A DNA stretch of 36,685 nt from an uncultured Lachnospiraceae bacterium (GTDB taxonomy: Bacteria; Bacillota; Clostridia; Lachnospirales; Lachnospiraceae). The position numbers and the translations under genes are program-made. The notes under the pieces are model-generated. The model was not told where the DNA came from and ran no database searches. It saw nothing but the letters and a program-made list of their open reading frames with translations. Of this stretch, positions 29,863 through 36,205 are shown in pieces. Location: NCBI GenBank assembly GCA_902780465.1, contig CACZFV010000004.1:1-36685 (forward strand). Direction: 5' to 3'. Position 1 is the first letter of the stretch, and each line of letters begins with the position of its first letter.

Positions 29863-30543
29863 ATGGAAAGAAAGACATTTGAAGACAGTCTGCTTGATCC
29901 GCTTGAGTGGATGAAAAAAGACAAAGAAGAGGTGGAGCGGCTTCTCGGGCCTGAGACCGCGGCGATGGTGGGGTTCGATCAGCGTACCCCTCATCATTGC
30001 TATACCCTTTTTGAGCATGCCCTTCGCACAGTCGAAGGGCTTCCGAAGGACTGCCCTTCTTTTTTAAGGACAGCAGCTTTTTTTCACGATATCGGAAAGC
30101 CTGCTTCAGCAAAGGAAGTCAAAGGCCGCCTGACATTCCACGGACATGCCGCAGTATCAGCACAGACAGCGGAACCGATTCTGAAAGATCTGGGCTATTC
30201 CGCTGAGGAAGCCGGAAGGATCCTGTTTTATATTGCGCATCATGATGATTTCATTTCCTGGTGTCTTCCGGAGGAAAGCGGAATGGCAGTCGGGCGTATG
30301 GCTGTTACAAAGGAAAATGTAAAGAAGTATGCGGAAAAAGTGAAGCGGGGAAACGTTTCCTTATTCAGAGCAGAACCTGAATGTTTTATATGGGATTCCC
30401 TGCTGGATCTGAGCCGCGCGGATATAGGGGCACAGTCCGTTCTGGTATATGCGGGCGGCGTTCTGGCAGATTCCATGGAGCACAAATTGATAAAACTCCG
30501 GCAGATCGAGGAATATCTTCAGGAACTCTGTGCGCCTGCCTGA
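29863..30543 (+). CDS. HD-domain phosphohydrolase
   Basis: 226 residues with the HD metal site: His52 (EHALRT), His75-Asp76 (FFHDIGKP), and further His residues in FHGHAAVSA and IAHHDDF. It is similar to the HD domain of bacterial CCA-adding enzymes and stand-alone tRNA/nucleotide phosphohydrolases, so 2',3'-cyclic phosphodiester or nucleotide hydrolysis is plausible. That would pair logically with KptA upstream, but this is inference. GGCGGAG precedes the ATG. Confidence 0.85.
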   Translation: MERKTFEDSLLDPLEWMKKDKEEVERLLGPETAAMVGFDQRTPHHCYTLFEHALRTVEGLPKDCPSFLRTAAFFHDIGKPASAKEVKGRLTFHGHAAVSAQTAEPILKDLGYSAEEAGRILFYIAHHDDFISWCLPEESGMAVGRMAVTKENVKKYAEKVKRGNVSLFRAEPECFIWDSLLDLSRADIGAQSVLVYAGGVLADSMEHKLIKLRQIEEYLQELCAPA

Positions 30544-30602
30544 AATATGGAGCCGGACATTCCGGCACAGGAACATGCCGGCCCGGAACATGCAGCAGCG
30601 GA

Positions 30603-30625
30603 ACATGTCGCTCCGGAGGCGACCA
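30603..30625. repeat. 23-bp dispersed element, copy 2, plus nearby CGGAACATG repeats
   Basis: Matches 24923-24945 with two differences. Just upstream, GGAACATG occurs three times (30567-30610 region), so the 132-bp gap 30544-30675 is repeat-rich. No riboswitch fold was recognised in front of pnuC. Confidence 0.5.
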
Positions 30626-30675
30626 AAGCCTGCCGCGGTTCCTGTATCCTTGGTTAAAAAGCAGGGAGGTGCCGG

Positions 30676-31374
30676 ATGGAAAAAGTGAGTCGGTTTATCA
30701 AGGAAGAGCTTTCCGGATGGAAGCTGTGGGAAATGGTGTGGCTGTTTTCAGCCTGCGCGGTAATCGCGGCGTTGTCGGCCTACTGGCATGACACTGTCAT
30801 GGGGATCATTTCTGCGACGACCGGAGTTGCATGTGTTGTCTGCACGGGGAAAGGGAAGTTAAGCGCCTATATTTTCGGGGCAGTGAATGTTGTCCTGTAT
30901 GCCATCATCTCATTACACGCGAGATACTATGGCGAAGTGATGCTGAACACGCTGTATTATTTCCCGATGCAGTTTTACGGCTTTTATGTGTGGAACAGGC
31001 ACATGAACAAGGAGACCCATGAAGTTGAAAAGAAGCGCATGACGAAAGCCGGACGCGGGAAGCTTGTATTTGCCACGGCTGCCGGAACGGCCGCCTACGG
31101 TCTCGTACTGAAGGCCCTGGGCGGGGCGCTGCCGTTTGTGGACGCCCTGAGCACGGTCGCGTCTGTAGTCGCCATGGTGATCTCTGTAAAAATGTACATG
31201 GAGCAGTGGGTCATCTGGATCGTGGTCGATGTGGTGACAGTCATTATGTGGGCGATCGCTTTTTATAATGGAAATGAGAGTATGGCGACGCTGCTGATGT
31301 GGGTCGTGTATCTGGGCAATGCCATCATCATGTACTTCAAATGGGCAAGGGAGGCGAAGACAGATGCGGTATAA
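30676..31374 (+). CDS. pnuC: Nicotinamide riboside transporter PnuC
   Basis: 232 residues with about seven membrane helices. Family signatures include the N-terminal WKLWEMVWLF, GIISATTGVACVVCTGKGK and the WNRHMNK loop after helix 4. It moves nicotinamide riboside across the cytoplasmic membrane, driven by phosphorylation inside. AGCAGGGAGG lies just upstream of the ATG. Its last 11 bases overlap nadR, whose kinase domain traps the substrate, so the pair forms a complete salvage route to NAD+. Confidence 0.95.
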   Translation: MEKVSRFIKEELSGWKLWEMVWLFSACAVIAALSAYWHDTVMGIISATTGVACVVCTGKGKLSAYIFGAVNVVLYAIISLHARYYGEVMLNTLYYFPMQFYGFYVWNRHMNKETHEVEKKRMTKAGRGKLVFATAAGTAAYGLVLKALGGALPFVDALSTVASVVAMVISVKMYMEQWVIWIVVDVVTVIMWAIAFYNGNESMATLLMWVVYLGNAIIMYFKWAREAKTDAV

Positions 31375-32413
31375 AAGAGGAATGTACGGCGGCGCGTTCG
31401 ATCCTCTGCACATCGGCCATCTGAACTGCATGGTCCGGGCGGCGGCACAGTGCGAGGAGCTCTTCATCGTCCTCAGCTACTCCAGGAAAAGGGACCGTAT
31501 CCCCATGGAATACCGGTACCGCTGGATCTGCAACAGTTTAAAGCACATGGATCACGTCCGGATCATCACCCTCGAGGACAATGAGGCATCAAAGGACGAT
31601 TACGACTCGCAGGATGCCTGGGAGCGGGGGAGGGACTATGTGCTTTCCCGGATCGGCCATAAGCCGGATGTTGTGTTCTGCGGGTCGGATTACAGAGGGT
31701 CCCGCAGATATGAAGAGCTGTATCATTGCCCCGCAGTGTACTTTGACCGGGAGGAGATCCCCGTCAGTTCAACGGAGATCTTTGAAGATCCATTCAGGTA
31801 CTGGGAGTTCATCCCCGCCGTGGCAAGGCCGTATTTTGTAAAAAAGGTGCTGCTGATCGGCGGCGAGAGCACCGGGAAGTCGACGCTGGCCCAGAATCTC
31901 GCCCTGGTCTACAACACCAACTTCCTTCAGGAAGTCGGCAGGGAGGTCTGCGACTATGCCGGGGGCATTGAGGAGATGATGGTCGAGGAGGATTTCCATC
32001 AGATCCTTCTGCAGCACAAACTTCAGGAAATGGAGGCTGTCCGGAGCAGCAACAAACTGCTTTTTGTGGATACGGATGCGCTGATCACCAAGTTCTTTTC
32101 GCATTTTCTCTTTACGGATCCCGGGATCCTGAAAAGAAATGATGACCTGGCCAATGCTATTGCCGCCATCAACCACTTTGACCTGATCCTGTTCCTGGAG
32201 CCGACCGTCGCCTTTGTCCAGGACGGGACGCGCAACGAGAGGCTTCTGGAGGACCGGACGGGCTACAGCCAGCAGATCAAGAAGCTCTTTGATGAACTTG
32301 GATTCAAATATTATTGTATTGACGGGGACTATGAGCAGCGGTTTCTCTCCGCCAGGGAGCTCATCAGGAAGGTGCTCGGTCTTCCGGCGGAGCCTGCTTT
32401 CAGCGGGTCCTGA
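31364..32413 (+). CDS. nadR: NadR-type NMN adenylyltransferase/ribosylnicotinamide kinase
   Basis: 349 residues. The N-terminal nucleotidyltransferase carries GGAFDPLHIGHL (HxGH) and SSTEIF; the C-terminal kinase begins at about 165 with Walker A GGESTGKST and includes FVDTDALITK. It lacks the N-terminal DNA-binding domain that enterobacterial NadR uses as repressor, so it should be a pure salvage enzyme. The ATG at 31364 lies within pnuC, with GGGAGG upstream. Together they convert imported nicotinamide riboside to NMN and NAD+. Confidence 0.95.
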   Translation: MRYKRGMYGGAFDPLHIGHLNCMVRAAAQCEELFIVLSYSRKRDRIPMEYRYRWICNSLKHMDHVRIITLEDNEASKDDYDSQDAWERGRDYVLSRIGHKPDVVFCGSDYRGSRRYEELYHCPAVYFDREEIPVSSTEIFEDPFRYWEFIPAVARPYFVKKVLLIGGESTGKSTLAQNLALVYNTNFLQEVGREVCDYAGGIEEMMVEEDFHQILLQHKLQEMEAVRSSNKLLFVDTDALITKFFSHFLFTDPGILKRNDDLANAIAAINHFDLILFLEPTVAFVQDGTRNERLLEDRTGYSQQIKKLFDELGFKYYCIDGDYEQRFLSARELIRKVLGLPAEPAFSGS

Positions 32414-32564
32414 ATCCGGCTTTCAGGATCCGCAGCGTTTTTTCGTCCTGACGTCCGCCGAAGAACTTCTCCAGCACCTGGGAAAAGACCGGTTCCTCAG
32501 GCGCAGCGGCGTGGAATAAGGTCATGGACGAGCAGAGCTTCAGATCCTCCGATCCTGAGATAAT
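32400..32564 (-). pseudogene. C-terminal relic of a DUF1810 protein
   Basis: The minus-strand frame ending at 32400 reads SGSEDLKLCSSMTLF, then APEEPVFSQVLEKFFGG and DEKTLRIL, which is the conserved C-terminal third of DUF1810 family proteins. No start or N-terminal two thirds is found: the homology ends at about 32564, exactly where the flavodoxin promoter begins. Its end overlaps nadR by 14 bases on the opposite strand. It is a deletion relic. Confidence 0.78.
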
Positions 32565-32566
32565 GG

Positions 32567-32616
32567 TTGACACGGTGTCAGGACCGGTGTATAATACATA
32601 CACTGACACGGTGTCA
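32567..32616 (+). promoter_or_regulatory. Strong promoter with two palindromic operators
   Basis: TTGACA (32567-32572), 17-bp spacer, TATAAT (32590-32595) is a consensus sigma-A promoter. Two identical palindromes TGACACGGTGTCA lie at 32568-32580, overlapping the minus-35, and 32604-32616, just after the minus-ten. Centres are 36 bp apart. This is the layout of TetR- or MarR-type repression. No such regulator gene is in the window. Confidence 0.88.
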
Positions 32617-32650
32617 GAATAAACAGGCAGAACCGCTGCAGGTCTTAGTG

Positions 32651-32710
32651 AGCATCTGCGGATCAGAGGAAGCACCTGCGGATCATGAGGAAGCATCTGC
32701 GGCAGAAGGA
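32651..32710 (+). repeat. Three tandem 19-21 bp units in the flavodoxin leader
   Basis: Imperfect units starting AGCAYCTGCGG at 32651, 32671 and 32692. The last unit ends in the AGAAGGAG ribosome binding site of the flavodoxin gene, so the site itself derives from the repeat. Confidence 0.6.
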
Positions 32711-32719
32711 GTGGAATCA

Positions 32720-33199
32720 ATGGCAAAGAATGTATTGGTGGCGGTGTTTTCCGCCAGCGGTGTGACGAAGAGAGTCGGTGAAGAGATCGCCCGGATCGCG
32801 GGGGCGGATTTTTATGAGATCGTGCCTGCGGAGGTCTATACATCTGCTGACCTGGACTGGATGAACAAGAAGAGCCGCAGCAGCGTGGAGATGAATGATC
32901 CTTCCGCAAGACCGGCGATCGCGGGAAATGTTCCGGACATGTCATCCTACGACACCGTGATCGTGGGATTCCCGATCTGGTGGGGCGTCGCGCCCAGGAT
33001 CATCGAGACCTTCCTGGAAAGCTGTGATCTCAGCGGAAAGAAGATCATCCCCTTCTGCACTTCCGGCGGCAGCGGCGTCGGCCGCAGCGATACCGCGCTG
33101 CATAAGAATGTGGCCGGCGATGTGAAGTGGGCAAAGGGACGCCAGATCAACCGGCCGAATGAGGCTGAGATCCGCCGCTGGCTGAATGAAGTGCTGTAA
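32720..33199 (+). CDS. Flavodoxin-family protein
   Basis: 159 residues with the FMN phosphate loop FSASGVTKRVGEEIA near residue 11, the aromatic-rich second loop GFPIWWGVAPRIIETFLES and the third loop FCTSGGSGVGRS. These contexts match NAD(P)H-flavodoxin/flavin-reductase-like proteins often induced by electrophiles. Cytoplasmic electron carrier or quinone-type reductase. Controlled by the operator promoter at 32567. AGAAGGAG upstream. It probably forms an operon with the cupin protein at 33262. Confidence 0.9.
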   Translation: MAKNVLVAVFSASGVTKRVGEEIARIAGADFYEIVPAEVYTSADLDWMNKKSRSSVEMNDPSARPAIAGNVPDMSSYDTVIVGFPIWWGVAPRIIETFLESCDLSGKKIIPFCTSGGSGVGRSDTALHKNVAGDVKWAKGRQINRPNEAEIRRWLNEVL

Positions 33200-33247
33200 G
33201 GCTGACTGAGAGAAGTGCTGCAAAGCCGACAGGATAAGGTGCTGCAA
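33188..33247 (+). repeat. Imperfect tandem repeat across the flavodoxin stop
   Basis: Units of 24 bp begin GAAGTGCTGYAA at 33188 and 33212, with a shorter third (AGGTGCTGCAAGAAGG) from 33236. The first contains the last codons and stop of the flavodoxin gene; the last runs into the AAGGAGG of the next gene. Confidence 0.6.
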
Positions 33248-33261
33248 GAAGGAGGAAGATC

Positions 33262-34017
33262 ATGAGCAAAAAGATTGTGCAGACGGCAGGAAGAAATCAG
33301 CTGGGAGAATTTGCCCCGATGTTCGCGCATCTGAATGACGATGTGCTCTTCGGCGAAGTATGGAATGAAGAGGCGATCGACGTAAAGACAAAGTGCATTA
33401 TCACGGTGGTATCTCTGATGGCCTCCGGCATCACGGACTCCTCCCTGACTTATCATCTGCAGAACGCCAAAGCGCACGGCGTGACGAAGAAAGAGATCGC
33501 TGCCATCATCACCCACGCGACCATGTACGTGGGCTGGCCGAAGGGCTGGGCGGTCTTCCGCCTGGCAAAGGAGGTCTGGAACGAGGAAGAGCCGGCAATG
33601 ACGGAGAAAGACAGATTCCAGAACTCGATCTTCTTCCCTGTAGGAGATCCGAACCCTTACGGACAGTTCTTTGTGGGCCAGAGTTATCTGGCGCCGGTAT
33701 CTGCGGAGCAGGTCCCGGTCTTTAACGTGACTTTTGAGCCCGGATGCCGCAACAACTGGCACATCCACCACGCAAAAAGCGGCGGCGGCCAGATGCTGAT
33801 CTGCGTCGGCGGCAGAGGCTGGTATCAGGAGTGGGGCAAGGAAGCCGTAGAGATGACCCCCGGTACTGTGGTCAATATTCCGGCGGAGGTCAAGCACTGG
33901 CACGGCGCGGCACAGGATTCCTGGTTCTCCCATCTTGCGCTTGAGATCGCGGGAGAGGAAACAGGCAACGAGTGGCTGGAAGCTGTCAGCAGTGAAGATT
34001 ACAGCAGGCTGAAATAA
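33262..34017 (+). CDS. Carboxymuconolactone decarboxylase-like domain fused to a cupin
   Basis: 251 residues. Residues about 10-105 form a CMD/AhpD-like helical domain (KTKCIITVVSLMASG ... TYHLQNAKAHGVTKKEIAAI), without the CxxC of AhpD peroxidase partners. Residues about 140-240 form a cupin with metal ligands in NNWHIHHAKSGG and VKHWHGAA. Such two-domain proteins are common beside flavodoxins and oxidoreductases in anaerobes and are thought to act on small organic acids or aldehydes. AAGGAGG nine bases before the ATG. Co-regulated with the flavodoxin by the TGACACGGTGTCA operators. Confidence 0.88.
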   Translation: MSKKIVQTAGRNQLGEFAPMFAHLNDDVLFGEVWNEEAIDVKTKCIITVVSLMASGITDSSLTYHLQNAKAHGVTKKEIAAIITHATMYVGWPKGWAVFRLAKEVWNEEEPAMTEKDRFQNSIFFPVGDPNPYGQFFVGQSYLAPVSAEQVPVFNVTFEPGCRNNWHIHHAKSGGGQMLICVGGRGWYQEWGKEAVEMTPGTVVNIPAEVKHWHGAAQDSWFSHLALEIAGEETGNEWLEAVSSEDYSRLK

Positions 34018-34077
34018 AGAGAAGACCGGAAGAAACGAAAGGCCGGATCAGACGGCAGGTTTGAAAAGAGGTATGTT

Positions 34078-34538
34078 ATGAAAAGTATCATTTCGATCAT
34101 ATTGGCTGCGGTGCTGTTTACCGCTCTTACTGCCTGCGGCAGCAGCGGCATCGGCAGGAGCGGTCTGAATATGGAAGCTCTTGCGGGCAGCGGCACCTGG
34201 AAGGAAGGAAAGCGTTTCAGCGGAAACGTTTCGGAAGCGGAGCTTAAGTCCTGGACAGAAAGTCATACGGAAACGGCCGGCGGGAGTGCAGCCGGAACGT
34301 CTTCCGCCGAAGAGCCTGACGTGTCCGGGACACCAGTGGTGTATTTTACTTCGGACAGGTCGCGGAAGATCACGGCTTTACGGCAATCGCGGACTTCGAT
34401 CTGATGGATGAAGAAGGGGAAGTGGAGTGGCCTGTGACCGGCGGTAAAAGACTTGACCGGGTGATCGTCGGGAGTCATGCGGAAAACTACCCGGTATTGA
34501 TAAGTGAGGTGATGTCATATGACATCACCTTATTTTAA
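34078..34538 (+). pseudogene. Frameshifted lipoprotein gene
   Basis: The frame from ATG 34078 encodes a lipoprotein leader with lipobox LTAC at about residue 19, then a Ser/Gly-rich linker, and stops at 34404. From about 34335 the frame one base back carries clear protein-like sequence (FGQVAEDHGFTAIADFDLMD, then GSHAENYPVLISEVMSYD) to a TAA at 34536-34538. The two join sensibly if one T was lost from the TTTT run at about 34343. No classical slippery heptamer is present, so a mutation or a sequencing error is more likely than programmed frameshifting. GAGG precedes the ATG. Confidence 0.75.
34507..34536 (+). terminator. Rho-independent terminator inside the reading frame end
   Basis: Perfect 10-bp stem AGGTGATGTC with GACATCACCT around ATAT, followed by TATTTT. 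It encodes the last residues of the ancestral lipoprotein frame and overlaps its stop codon. Confidence 0.82.
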
Positions 34539-34553
34539 TGTGCCGGGTATCTG

Positions 34554-34608
34554 TTGCAATCTTCCGGAAGTGCGGTATAATGAGACTGATAGTTCGAACA
34601 AATGTTCG
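34554..34608 (+). promoter_or_regulatory. SOS promoter with a perfect LexA box
   Basis: TTGCAA (34554-34559), 16-bp spacer, TATAAT (34576-34581). The palindrome CGAACAAATGTTCG at 34595-34608 covers the expected transcription start and matches the Gram-positive LexA consensus at every fixed position. Confidence 0.9.
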
Positions 34609-34636
34609 CATCAAGGCAGTACTCAGGAGGCACACT

Positions 34637-36082
34637 ATGGAGATCAGCCATGCACAGCGTCCGTACCCACAGCGTCCGTACCCGCAGCGGACCTATATCT
34701 GCATCGACCTGAAGTCCTATTATGCCTCGGTCGAATGTGTTTACCGGGGGCTGGATCCGCTGAAGGCGAATCTTTTAGTGGCGGATCCCTCCCGTTCCGA
34801 CCAGACCATCTGCCTCGCTGTCTCCCCGTCGCTCAAGGCTATGGGCGTTCCCGGAAGGCCGCGGCTTTTTGAGGCCAGACAGGCGATCCGTCTGTACGAG
34901 GCCCAGCATCATACCAAAGTGCAGTACATCATCGCCGTGCCGCGGATGGCGGAGTATGAACGGATCTCGGCGCAGATCTACGGGATCTATCTCCGGTATG
35001 TGGCGCCGGAAGATGTGCATGTGTACTCGATCGACGAATGCTTTATCGACTGCAGCGGGTATCTGCACATGTACCTGGAAGAGGCGGAAAGATCCGGCAT
35101 GGACCCGGCCCATGCCATGGCGATGACGATGATCCGGGATGTGCTGAGGGAGACCGGGATCACAGCGACGGTCGGGATCGGGACGAATCTGTACCTGGCG
35201 AAGGTGGCCATGGATATCGTGGCGAAAAAGCGGCCGGCGGACAGGGACGGCGTCAGGATCGCCGAGCTCAGTGAGGACAGCTATAAATACCTGCTCTGGG
35301 ACCACAGACCGCTCACCGATTTCTGGCAGATCGGCCCCGGCAAGGCGAGAAGGCTTTACAGAGACTGCATGTTTACGATGGGCGACATCGCCCGCAGGAC
35401 CCAGTGGGACGAGGAGTATTTCTACAGGACCTTCGGTATCGACGGGGAGATCCTGGTGGATCATGCCTGGGGCATCGAACCGGTCACCATGGCGGACATC
35501 AAGAACTACCGGAGCGACGGGCACTCCCTGTCAAACGGGCAGGTGCTGCCGAGACCCTACAAATACCAGGAGGCGCGGCTTGTTTTCCGGGAGATGATCG
35601 AGGTCCTCGTGAATGATATGTTCGCGAAGAATCTGGTGACGAAGGGCTGCACCTGGTGGGTGTCCTACGACCATAAGAGCCTGGAAGTCTGCCCGGGGTA
35701 TGAAGGCCCGGTGGCCCTGGACTTTTACGGGAGGCTCCACCCGAAGCACAGCGGCGGGACGGTAAGACTGAAGACGCTGACCAATGACCTGCAGCAGATA
35801 TCGGAGCCGCTGGTGCGGCAGTTTGACGCGAAGACCGACCACCGGCTGCTTTACCGGAAGCTTGGCGTCTGTGCCATGAATGTGGCGGAAGATACAGGAA
35901 TGTATCAGATGAATATGTTCGTGGATTATGACGCGCTGGAGAGGGACCGGCGGCTTATGGCAGCGATGCTGGAGGTCCGCCGGAGGTACGGGGCGAACGC
36001 CGTCTTCAAGGGCATGAACATGCTGGAGGGGGCGACGATGCTGGAGAGAAACCAGCAGATCGGGGGTCACCGCAAATCTTAA
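34637..36082 (+). CDS. Y-family translesion DNA polymerase
   Basis: 481 residues. Catalytic carboxylates lie in CIDLKSYYASVE (near 22-33) and SIDECFID (near 131-138). The little-finger region ends in KLGVCAMNV and YQMNMFVDYD, as in the UmuC/UvrX-type polymerases carried by many Bacillota and their plasmids and phages, rather than short DinB. A repeat PYPQR precedes the catalytic domain. CAGGAGG lies 9 bases before the ATG. The LexA box upstream makes it an SOS gene: lesion bypass with mutagenesis. Confidence 0.93.
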   Translation: MEISHAQRPYPQRPYPQRTYICIDLKSYYASVECVYRGLDPLKANLLVADPSRSDQTICLAVSPSLKAMGVPGRPRLFEARQAIRLYEAQHHTKVQYIIAVPRMAEYERISAQIYGIYLRYVAPEDVHVYSIDECFIDCSGYLHMYLEEAERSGMDPAHAMAMTMIRDVLRETGITATVGIGTNLYLAKVAMDIVAKKRPADRDGVRIAELSEDSYKYLLWDHRPLTDFWQIGPGKARRLYRDCMFTMGDIARRTQWDEEYFYRTFGIDGEILVDHAWGIEPVTMADIKNYRSDGHSLSNGQVLPRPYKYQEARLVFREMIEVLVNDMFAKNLVTKGCTWWVSYDHKSLEVCPGYEGPVALDFYGRLHPKHSGGTVRLKTLTNDLQQISEPLVRQFDAKTDHRLLYRKLGVCAMNVAEDTGMYQMNMFVDYDALERDRRLMAAMLEVRRRYGANAVFKGMNMLEGATMLERNQQIGGHRKS

Positions 36083-36112
36083 AGTTTTTATTTTTTATGA
36101 AATCCTTTCTTT

Positions 36113-36184
36113 CAGGAAATCCTAACTTCTGATAAGAAGCTCGTGAGTTAACGATTCTTCCGCTCAAAAAGTTGGGATTTCCTG
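36113..36184. repeat. 16-bp inverted repeat, possible element end or recombination site
   Basis: CAGGAAATCCTAACTT (36113-36128) and AAGTTGGGATTTCCTG (36169-36184) are inverted with one mismatch and 40 bp between. It lies directly downstream of the tyrosine recombinase and could be its core-site pair, or an AT-rich terminator without a T run. Confidence 0.55.
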
Positions 36185-36205
36185 TTGGTCCCCTTCCGTT
36201 ATTGA

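Noticed and set aside
30547..30657. 36-codon frame with Glu-His-Ala repeats between the HD gene and pnuC
   Set aside because: No ribosome binding site. The repeated residues come from GGAACATG DNA repeats and the 23-bp dispersed element, so it is better treated as repeat DNA.
30544..30675. NAD- or niacin-related riboswitch before pnuC
   Set aside because: The gap is repeat-rich and GC-rich and shows no fold or conserved motif I recognise from such riboswitches.
34320..34403. Programmed minus-one frameshift in the lipoprotein
   Set aside because: The overlap of the two frames has no X-XXY-YYZ heptamer in phase and no clear downstream stimulatory structure near the junction; an indel in the T run is simpler.
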